11,226 nt of DNA, taken from assembly GCA_026193295.1 (NCBI GenBank), contig JAPHSB010000018.1, positions 1 through 11,226 on the forward strand, given 5' to 3'. The notes under the pieces were generated by a model. It saw nothing but the letters and a program-made list of their open reading frames with translations, had not been told where the DNA came from and made no database searches. This document shows, one piece after another, positions 4,810 through 11,226 of this stretch (its first letter is position 1; each line of letters starts with the position of its first letter). The translations under genes were made by a program, and so were the position numbers. The stretch comes from Lysobacterales bacterium. Lineage in GTDB: Bacteria; Pseudomonadota; Gammaproteobacteria; Xanthomonadales; SZUA-36.

Positions 4810-6747
4810 ATGTTGAGCCTCACCGGTGTCGCCCTGCGTCGCGGACGCAATCTGCTGTTCGAGAATGTGACCTTCCAGGTACACGCCGGGCAGCGCCTTG
4901 CACTGGTGGGTGCCAACGGCAGCGGCAAGTCATCCCTTTTTGCCATGTTGCTGGGAGAGCTCGAGGCGGATCTCGGCGAAACTCACGTCCCCGCGGGTGC
5001 ACTGATTGCCCACGTCGCGCAGCAGAGCCCTTCAGGCCAGAACAGCGCGCTGGACTTCGTGATGGACGGGGACGTTGAACTGCGAGGACTGCAGCGCGAC
5101 ATAGCGTTGGCAGAGCAAGCCGGCAATACGGCGTCGCTGCACGCATTGTTCGAACACCTCGAGCGCATCGACGGTTACGCCGCCGAAGCCAGGGCAGCCC
5201 GCTTGCTCAGCGGCCTGGGATTCACCGAATCGGACAACGTACGACCGGTGGAGGCGTTTTCCGGCGGCTGGCGGATGCGCCTCAACCTCGCCCAGGCGCT
5301 GATGTGTCGCTCCGATATCCTGCTCCTCGATGAGCCTACCAATCACCTCGACCTGCCGGCCATACTTTGGCTCGAGACCTGGCTGAAGCGGTATCCAGGC
5401 ATCCTGTTGCTGGTATCACACGACCGCGATTTCCTGGATGCGCTGTGCACCCGCATCGCGCACATCGAGAGGGGACAGATTCGGCTCTATACAGGCAATT
5501 ACAGCGATTTCGAAAAGCAGCGTGCCGAGCAGTTGTCACAGCAGGAGGCCCTGCACAAACGCCAGGAGAAGGAAATCCAGCACATCCAGTCCTACGTCGA
5601 TCGCTTCCGCTACAAAGCGTCGAAGGCGCGCCAGGCGCAGAGCCGCCTGAAAATGCTCGAGCGCATGACCCTGATCGCGCCTGCGCACGTCGACTCGCCC
5701 TTCGATTTCCATTTCATGGAACCACCTCGACAACCTCTGCACCTGGCCCAGCTCGAGTCACTTTGCGCGGGTTACGACAGCCCGGTGCTGACCGGCGTCG
5801 ACCTGCTCATTTCCGCCGGTGACCGTATCGGCTTGCTCGGCGTCAACGGCGCCGGCAAGTCGACGCTGGTCAAAGCGCTGGCCGACGGCAGCACTGTGCT
5901 GAGCGGCACCCGCACGCTCAGCCGCGATACCCGCATCGGCTATTTCGCGCAGCACCAACTGGACCTGCTCGACCCGGAGCAAAGTCCCATCGACCATTTG
6001 CGGCTGCTGTCCCCGCAGGCCCGCGAGTCTGAGTTACGGCGCTACCTCGGCGGTTTCGGCTTTGGCGGCGAGCGCATCTTCGAGCCGGTCGCACCGTTCT
6101 CGGGCGGAGAGAAAGCCCGCCTGGTTCTGGCACTTATCATTCGCCAGCAGCCGAACCTCCTGCTGCTGGACGAGCCGACCAACCACCTGGACCTGGAAAT
6201 GCGCCAGGCGCTGAGCCGCGCGCTGGTCGAGTTCGGCGGCGCCATCATGCTGATATCGCACGACCGGCACCTGCTCCGCACGGTGTGCGACGAACTGCTG
6301 GTGGTGCACGAAGGAACAGTTGAACGGTTCGAACAGACGCTTGACGACTATCCCGCCTGGCTGGCAGACCAGAAATCGGAGCCCCTGGCCGCATCACGGC
6401 GACCCGCTCGACAGGGCGATGCCTCCGCCCCGGCGCTGCCCGTCAACAAGAAACTACAGCGACAGCTCGAAGCGCAGCGCCGGCAAGCCCTGAAGCCGGT
6501 TGCGGACAAACTTCGCGATATCGAGGGCCGCTTGGCGGCGTGCCGCGAGCAGTTGGAGGCGCTGGACGGAAAACTCGCCGATCCGGCGCTCTACGCGGAC
6601 CCGGAGCGAACACGGGAAATGACCGACCTGGTCCGCAACCAGGCCGCACTCAGGGCCGAGGTCGAGTCGCTCGAAACACAGTGGCTCGACGCCAGTGAGG
6701 CGCTGGAATCGGCGCAGGCCGAAGCCCCGACGGATAGCCGGGCGTGA
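4810..6747 (+). CDS. yheS: ABC-F ATPase, YheS type (ribosome-associated)
   Basis: This is a 645-residue soluble tandem ATPase with no transmembrane segment, matching E. coli YheS (about 637) along its whole length. ABC-F proteins bind the ribosomal E site and act on stalled or non-productive peptidyl-tRNA states; the exact YheS task is less well defined. Domain 1 has Walker A GANGSGKS (34-41), signature SGGWR (151-155) and Walker B LLLDEP (171-176). A charged linker, the P-site tRNA interaction motif, covers about 230-295. Domain 2 has GVNGAGKS (344-351), SGGEK (431-435) and LLLDEP (451-456). A Glu/Lys/Arg-rich C-terminal coiled coil spans about 545-635. Both catalytic glutamates are present. 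The frame is open from 4645, but only the ATG at 4810 gives the family N-terminus (MLSLTGVALRRG). No Shine-Dalgarno precedes it, which is notable. The ATG at 4805 leads to an immediate stop. Confidence 0.96.
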   Translation: MLSLTGVALRRGRNLLFENVTFQVHAGQRLALVGANGSGKSSLFAMLLGELEADLGETHVPAGALIAHVAQQSPSGQNSALDFVMDGDVELRGLQRDIALAEQAGNTASLHALFEHLERIDGYAAEARAARLLSGLGFTESDNVRPVEAFSGGWRMRLNLAQALMCRSDILLLDEPTNHLDLPAILWLETWLKRYPGILLLVSHDRDFLDALCTRIAHIERGQIRLYTGNYSDFEKQRAEQLSQQEALHKRQEKEIQHIQSYVDRFRYKASKARQAQSRLKMLERMTLIAPAHVDSPFDFHFMEPPRQPLHLAQLESLCAGYDSPVLTGVDLLISAGDRIGLLGVNGAGKSTLVKALADGSTVLSGTRTLSRDTRIGYFAQHQLDLLDPEQSPIDHLRLLSPQARESELRRYLGGFGFGGERIFEPVAPFSGGEKARLVLALIIRQQPNLLLLDEPTNHLDLEMRQALSRALVEFGGAIMLISHDRHLLRTVCDELLVVHEGTVERFEQTLDDYPAWLADQKSEPLAASRRPARQGDASAPALPVNKKLQRQLEAQRRQALKPVADKLRDIEGRLAACREQLEALDGKLADPALYADPERTREMTDLVRNQAALRAEVESLETQWLDASEALESAQAEAPTDSRA

Positions 6748-6754
6748 ACGGGGG

Positions 6755-7603
6755 CTACTCGATGGGCTTGCGGAAGCGGAGCGTCATGCGATCGCTTTCC
6801 CCGATCGCCCTGAACCGCTCATTGCAGGCGGCGATTTCGGCTTCCGCCTCGATGTCCCGGCACATCCCGAGGCCGGGCGGCAACGACCAGACGCCCCCCT
6901 CGTAGTCCCTGCTGTCCCGGGGGTTGGCGTTGACTTCGGACCGAGCCTCCAGGTAAAGACCGGCTTTACGCGCCAGTTCGACCACCGCCGCTTCAGGCAC
7001 ATAACCGGTCTCAGCCGACTTTGCGGGATCGACGTTACCGGCAGCGCGGTGTTGCACCACGCCAAGGATTCCCCCCGGTTTCAGCACCCGGGCGAACTCG
7101 GCGAAAACGGCCTCGGCGATGCCGTCACTGATCCAACCATGGGTGTTGCGAAAGGTCAGCATCAGATCGATGGAATCCGCCGCACCCAGCGAGGCTGAGG
7201 CAGGCGGCGAGAACGGCACGGCGGCAACCTGGTCGTATACGTCGGGTTGCGCCGAGAACTTCTCCAGCAGGTCCGCCTGCAAGCGGTAACGGTACCCGGG
7301 CTGGTCCGGCACATCCGTGTCATAGCCCGCGACGATGAACTGTCCATGGTGCCGGATCACCGGCGCCAACACTTCCGTGTACCAGCCGCCACCCGGCCAG
7401 ATTTCCATGACGGTCATGCCGTCCTGCAGCCCGAGAAAGGTCAATGTCCCGACGGGGTGCCTATATACGTTGCGGGCCTTGTTGGCTTCCGAACGGTGAT
7501 CACCCAGCATGGCGCGCTCAACGCGCGCCTCAACCGGCAGGTCGGACCCCCAACTCGCGGCCGCGGCCAGCAGGGCAGCAAAAAGTACAGTCAGTTTTCC
7601 CAT
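6755..7603 (-). CDS. Exported predicted SAM-dependent methyltransferase (COG4798 type)
   Basis: The 282-residue product opens with MGKLTVLFAALLAAAASWGS, a Sec-type signal peptide with likely cleavage near residues 17-20. The mature part has a class I methyltransferase pattern: motif I VMEIWPGGGWYTEVLAP (65-81), an acidic/aromatic stretch GYDTD (93-97), and RVLKPGG (172-178) leading into GILGVVQHRA (178-187). This mix of export signal and EIWPGGGWY motif I is what I recall for the COG4798 group of predicted methyltransferases. Its substrate is unknown, and SAM is not expected in the periplasm. The start at 7603 is fixed by GGGAG 7 bases upstream and the signal peptide; the frame is open further but only through the neighbouring gene. 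It follows the membrane protein gene by 14 bases, so they form an operon. The stop codon is 7 bases from that of yheS, convergent. Confidence 0.85.
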   Translation of the reverse strand: MGKLTVLFAALLAAAASWGSDLPVEARVERAMLGDHRSEANKARNVYRHPVGTLTFLGLQDGMTVMEIWPGGGWYTEVLAPVIRHHGQFIVAGYDTDVPDQPGYRYRLQADLLEKFSAQPDVYDQVAAVPFSPPASASLGAADSIDLMLTFRNTHGWISDGIAEAVFAEFARVLKPGGILGVVQHRAAGNVDPAKSAETGYVPEAAVVELARKAGLYLEARSEVNANPRDSRDYEGGVWSLPPGLGMCRDIEAEAEIAACNERFRAIGESDRMTLRFRKPIE

Positions 7604-7617
7604 CCCAGTTCTCCCAA

Positions 7618-8463
7618 TCAACCGGTTGCCGGCGCCCGGAACCCTTTCCTGAACGCCATACCGATACAAATGCCGGCGATCACCGCGACGACAACCGCCA
7701 CGCTGGCCGGCGCATGGACCCCTTGCAGGGCCGCGCATAACCCAACCGTCATACCACCACGCACCCGGTTGACGTCCAGCGGCCGTCCACCAACATCCCC
7801 GCTCGAATGGACGCTGCGGGTCAGTGCCATGTAAAGAGCGAAAATGAGCAGGAACAACACGGCCAGCCATTCAAACAATGAATCGGGTGCCCGCAGATGC
7901 CCGAGGCTGATTGCGTGATCAACCATGTAAACGACCGTAGCCCCCAAGCAGATTAATGCATACAACCACTGGTGACGCAGGGGATCCTTCAACGTGCCGT
8001 CCAGAATGAAGGCGAGTGCCGCCGCGGCGCCGAACAGTGGACTCCCGGTCGTGTAGATGACGACGATCGACAGCAGGGTCAGGACGATGGAATCGGACTT
8101 CCGCGCTGCCAATCCGGTTGTGCGGTTCACGATCCGGACCAGGCCCAGCGTCACGAAGACGATCAGCAGACCGGGCGAATTCACCGTGAGGGCGACGACC
8201 ATGCCACAGGCGACGCTGATGAAAGCCGCCGGATTGTCGTCCGGATTGAGTTCGCGGGCCAGAGCCCAGGAGCCGAAAACGATCAGTGCGAACACCAGGG
8301 CCTGCTGCAGCGTCTGCAGCAGGTCGCCACCACGGTGCCAGGCGATGATGGCCCCAAGCGCCGCCGCCAGAGGCACCAGCACCATGACTGCCTTGTTCGT
8401 CGGATAGGCAGGATCCAGTGGCCGTCCTATCGAGCTGTAATGGTAAATCCTGTAACTCGCCAT
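7618..8463 (-). CDS. Polytopic membrane protein of unknown function
   Basis: The 281-residue protein is very hydrophobic, with about eight or nine likely membrane helices (near 25-42, 52-70, 78-94, 98-113, 126-155, 165-182, 195-213 and 254-271). Between helices 2 and 3 is a polar motif, ALARELNPDDNPAAF (about 67-81), and between helices 4 and 5 is RIVNRTTGLAARKSDS (110-125); these charged loops are the best candidates for a conserved site. The C-terminus is short and basic. I do not recognise a named family, and no transporter or enzyme motif is evident. I chose the ATG at 8463 because it gives a short polar N-terminus. The frame can be read from a TTG at 8499, but no ribosome binding site supports that; the site before 8463 (GGAA) is also weak. 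It lies 51 bases after the RND gene and 14 before the methyltransferase gene, all in one direction. Confidence 0.8.
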   Translation of the reverse strand: MASYRIYHYSSIGRPLDPAYPTNKAVMVLVPLAAALGAIIAWHRGGDLLQTLQQALVFALIVFGSWALARELNPDDNPAAFISVACGMVVALTVNSPGLLIVFVTLGLVRIVNRTTGLAARKSDSIVLTLLSIVVIYTTGSPLFGAAAALAFILDGTLKDPLRHQWLYALICLGATVVYMVDHAISLGHLRAPDSLFEWLAVLFLLIFALYMALTRSVHSSGDVGGRPLDVNRVRGGMTVGLCAALQGVHAPASVAVVVAVIAGICIGMAFRKGFRAPATG

Positions 8464-8514
8464 TCCAGAGTTCCGGGAGAATTGCGGCCATGATACCAAT
8501 GCAACCGCATTAAA

Positions 8515-11226
8515 TCATACGCTGCCTTGCTCTTCCGTCCGCCCGGCCTCCTCCAGTCGCGTGGTCCGCTGCAGCTGCTCGATCAGGCGGGAAACATGCT
8601 GCGGCGAGGAGGTCTTTTGCGCGAACAGCGCATACAAGGCGGGCACGATGAACAGGGTCAGCACAGCGGACACGGTCACCCCGAAGACAATCACGATACC
8701 GATCGGCTGACGGGACTCCCATCCGGCGCCGCTGCCGAGCAACAACGGCAGCGCGCCAAACGTCGTCGCGGCGCTCGTCATCAGGATGGGCCTCAAGCGA
8801 ACCGCCGCCGCCTCCAGCACCGCCTCGTGGATCTCCAGTCCGCGATCGCGCAGCTGATTGGCGAACTCGACGATCAGGACACCGTTCTTGGCTGACAGGC
8901 CGATCAGCAGGATCGCCCCAATCTGGCTGAAGACATTGACCGAGGAACCGTACAGCATGAGACCGATCAACGCGCCGGTCATGGCCAGCGGAACCGTCAC
9001 CAGGATGATCATCGGGTTGATAAAGCTTTCGAACTGCGCCGCCAGCACCAGGAACACGACCAGCAACGCCATCGCGAACGTCAGGTACAGCGAGCCACCG
9101 GTCTCCAGGAACTCCTTGCTTTCGCCATCCCAGCTGATGCGCGCGGCCGCCGGCAGCGTGTCTTCGGCGATGCCCCTCATGATCTCGATGGCCTCGCCCA
9201 GACTGACGCCTTCCGCCAGCCCCGCTTCGATGGTTATCGCGCGCATCCGGTCATTGCGCTTGAGTTGTGCCGGGCCCGCGGATTCCGTAATCCTGACCAG
9301 GTTGGCCAATGGGATCAGGTCGCCGGTAATGGACGACCTGACATACAGGTTGGTCAGATCGTCCGGACTGGAACGATCTGCCTCCTTGCCCATCAGGATC
9401 ACGTTGTATTCCCTGCCGCGATCGATGTAGGTCGTCACCTTCCGCGAGCCGAGCATCGTTTCCAGCGTGCGGCCGATGGAGGCCAGCGACACGCCCAGGG
9501 CCGCGGAACGGTCGCGATCGACTGCGATGTTCATCTGCGGCTTGCGCTCCTGGTAATCGCTGTCGGGGTTGACCACCTCGGGAACACCCTCCAGCTTCAG
9601 CAACACCTGGTCTCGCCAGTTCTGCAATTTTTCGTAGTCCGGCCCGCCGATCACCATTTTGAGGGGCCGCGCATCGCCGCCGAAACCGAGACTGCTACCG
9701 TGCGAGACAAAAGACAGCACACCGGGAAGCGCCGCCAGCCTCGCCCGCACCCGCGCGCCGATTTCCTTGTCGCTTTCGTCGCGCAAATCCCAGTTTTCCA
9801 GCAAGACAATGGCACGCGCCGAGTTGACCTCCGCACCACCCCAGGTGCCGGGCAGTCTCGTGAGGAAACGCCGCACGGCCTCAGAATCGCCGATTTCATC
9901 GAGCAGGATCGCCTCCATCTCCCGCGCGTAGCCATCCATGTATTCGAGGCTGCTGCCTTCGGGCGCCCGCAACATGATGAAAAAAGCGCCACGGTCCTCG
10001 TCCGGCGCATACTCCGTCGGCAGCGACTCCATCATCCAGGCCGCCGTACCCGTCAGTGCCAATACCGCAACGGCGGCCAGCCAGGGATGGGCAATCATGT
10101 GCCTCAGCGCCCGCCGGTAGAGCTCCGCAAATCGTCGAAAAGCGTTGTCCACCCGCCGCGTCAAGCCGGACCCCAGGCTTTTCCGATGCAGCATCTTGGA
10201 ACACAGCATGGGTGTCAGGGTCAGCGCGACCAGGCTCGAGAACAATACGGCTGCAGCTAACGTAATACCGAATTCACGAAACAGGCGGCCGATGTCGCCC
10301 TCGATAAACGACAGCGGCACGAATACCGCCACCAGCACCAGGGTGGTCGCGACCACGGCAAAGCCAATCTCGTGGGAGCCTTCGAGCGCCGCCAGCAACG
10401 GCCTCTGCCCGTCCTCGATGCGCCTGTAGATGTTTTCCAGGACGACAATGGCATCGTCGACCACGAGGCCAATCGCGAGCACGAGCCCCAGCAGGGTGAG
10501 GATGTTGATGGTGTAACCCAGCGCGGCCATCACGATGAAGGTGGCGATCACGGAGACCGGCACCACCACGGCCGGTATCAGCATCACCCGTAATGAGCCA
10601 AGAAACAGGTAGATGACCACGAGGACCAGCGAGATGGCGAAGAACAGAGCCCGATACACTTCCCGCATCGACGCCTCAATGAACTCGGCACGGTCGTAGT
10701 TGACGGCGAGGACCATGCCCTCGGGCAACTCCGAGGCGATTGCGCTCATTTCTTTTTGCACTTCGCGTGACACGGCAACGCTGTTGGCACGCGACAATTG
10801 CTCGACGGCCAGCGAGACCGCTTCCACGCCGTTCGCCCGCGCGATAGTGCGTTCGTTTTCCGCACCGATGCGGACTTCCGCCACCTCGCCGAGCGTCACC
10901 CGCTGCCCCTCGGGACCCCGCCCGACCACCAGTTTGAGAAAGTCCTCCTCGGCGGTGAAGCCGGTCGCCGTCCGCAGGGTAAACTCCCTCGATTTCGATT
11001 CGAGGCGCCCGGCCGGCAATTCCACGTTTTCGGCCCGCAGAGCATTCTCGACATCGGCGACGGTCAGGGCCCGGGCAGCCAGCGCCTCGCGCGACAGCCA
11101 GATACGCATGGCATAGCGCCTGGCACCTGAAATCTGCACGCGGGCCACCCCGGGAACCGTGGAAAAGCGATCGATCAGGTAACGGTCCGCGAAATCGGTC
11201 AGCTCGAGGCCCGAATGGCGATCGGA
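8515..11226 (-). CDS. RND efflux transporter permease subunit, HAE type (5' end outside window)
   Basis: This is the last 903 residues of an AcrB/MexB-like inner-membrane pump that uses proton influx to drive export with a periplasmic adaptor and an outer-membrane channel. The frame continues unbroken to the window edge (the first visible codons read SDRHSGLELTDFADRY), so roughly 150 N-terminal residues are missing by comparison with AcrB. The TM4 proton-relay motif GLVVDDAIVVLENIYRR has its Asp pair at 10453-10458, equivalent to AcrB D407/D408. The TM10 motif GLSAKNGVLIVEFANQLRDRG has its Lys at 8887-8889, equivalent to K940. The porter-domain mark YAMRIWL is also present. Both halves are intact, so it should be functional. 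The adaptor gene is not in the window and may lie just upstream. The substrate cannot be read from sequence. The Glu/Arg-rich C-terminal tail (RLEEAGRTEEQ) is cytoplasmic. Confidence 0.96.
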   Translation of the reverse strand, partial: SDRHSGLELTDFADRYLIDRFSTVPGVARVQISGARRYAMRIWLSREALAARALTVADVENALRAENVELPAGRLESKSREFTLRTATGFTAEEDFLKLVVGRGPEGQRVTLGEVAEVRIGAENERTIARANGVEAVSLAVEQLSRANSVAVSREVQKEMSAIASELPEGMVLAVNYDRAEFIEASMREVYRALFFAISLVLVVIYLFLGSLRVMLIPAVVVPVSVIATFIVMAALGYTINILTLLGLVLAIGLVVDDAIVVLENIYRRIEDGQRPLLAALEGSHEIGFAVVATTLVLVAVFVPLSFIEGDIGRLFREFGITLAAAVLFSSLVALTLTPMLCSKMLHRKSLGSGLTRRVDNAFRRFAELYRRALRHMIAHPWLAAVAVLALTGTAAWMMESLPTEYAPDEDRGAFFIMLRAPEGSSLEYMDGYAREMEAILLDEIGDSEAVRRFLTRLPGTWGGAEVNSARAIVLLENWDLRDESDKEIGARVRARLAALPGVLSFVSHGSSLGFGGDARPLKMVIGGPDYEKLQNWRDQVLLKLEGVPEVVNPDSDYQERKPQMNIAVDRDRSAALGVSLASIGRTLETMLGSRKVTTYIDRGREYNVILMGKEADRSSPDDLTNLYVRSSITGDLIPLANLVRITESAGPAQLKRNDRMRAITIEAGLAEGVSLGEAIEIMRGIAEDTLPAAARISWDGESKEFLETGGSLYLTFAMALLVVFLVLAAQFESFINPMIILVTVPLAMTGALIGLMLYGSSVNVFSQIGAILLIGLSAKNGVLIVEFANQLRDRGLEIHEAVLEAAAVRLRPILMTSAATTFGALPLLLGSGAGWESRQPIGIVIVFGVTVSAVLTLFIVPALYALFAQKTSSPQHVSRLIEQLQRTTRLEEAGRTEEQGSV

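Noticed and set aside
4762..4884. 41-residue extension of the - strand unknown protein into yheS
   Set aside because: The extension lacks a signal segment and overlaps yheS; the ATG at 4761 starts a clear hydrophobic helix.
7604..7870. 89-residue extension of the methyltransferase
   Set aside because: It would lie inside the neighbouring membrane protein gene, and the good ribosome binding site plus signal peptide mark 7603 as the start.
8464..8499. TTG start at 8499 for the membrane protein
   Set aside because: No ribosome binding site precedes it; the ATG at 8463 is simpler.
8498..8511. AATGC-N4-GCATT hairpin between the RND and membrane protein genes
   Set aside because: It is a 5-bp AT-containing stem without a T run on either useful side; too weak to call a terminator or operator.
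11146..11148. GTG at 11148 as start of the RND permease
   Set aside because: The frame continues to the window edge with conserved porter-domain sequence, so this is an internal valine.

Overview
The window looks like ordinary chromosome of a high-GC gammaproteobacterium. The best taxonomic clue is a full-length YheS-type ABC-F protein; a gammaproteobacterial ung and a DUF2189 membrane protein fit, and Chromatiales- or Xanthomonadales-like relatives are plausible. This placement is inference from recognised families. I see no insertion sequence, prophage gene, CRISPR array, tRNA or rRNA. Coding density is very high and no gene-free stretch exceeds about 170 bases.

Left part (1-2061): the 3' end of an unrecognised Ala/Pro-rich gene is followed on the + strand by a small MAPEG-family membrane protein and a GFA/CENP-V-type zinc protein, 10 bases apart and probably co-transcribed. 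Both families are linked to glutathione chemistry. They converge on ung (uracil-DNA glycosylase, - strand).

Middle (2062-4761): ung is divergent from a thioredoxin-reductase-like ferredoxin/flavodoxin-NADP+ reductase (+). The short leader of the reductase gene can fold into two mutually exclusive hairpins, one of which covers its ribosome binding site. Between the reductase and the convergent DUF2189 gene lies the most interesting non-coding segment (3208-3313): a promoter-like sequence whose predicted start falls on the first base of a perfect 10-bp stem. That stem closes a three-way junction with a seven-C loop and a UUCG hairpin, and a T5 run follows. It may be an undescribed small RNA of about 70 nt, a bidirectional terminator, or both. 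A two-gene - strand unit follows: a membrane-anchored conserved unknown (198 aa) and the DUF2189 protein.

Right part (4762-11226): a compact divergent control region, with a 7-bp GC hairpin carrying TATAAT in its loop, separates the unknown gene from yheS (+). yheS converges, with a 7-base gap, on a - strand cluster read in the order RND efflux permease (5' end outside the window), polytopic membrane protein of unknown function, exported COG4798-type predicted methyltransferase. The last two are 14 bases apart and form a clear operon; the RND gene ends 51 bases before them and may belong to the same unit.

Most genes are housekeeping or stress-related: DNA repair, redox supply, ribosome rescue, efflux and detoxification. 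The candidates for new biology are the structured RNA at 3242-3311, the reductase leader, the divergent hairpin promoter, and the exported methyltransferase with its membrane partner.
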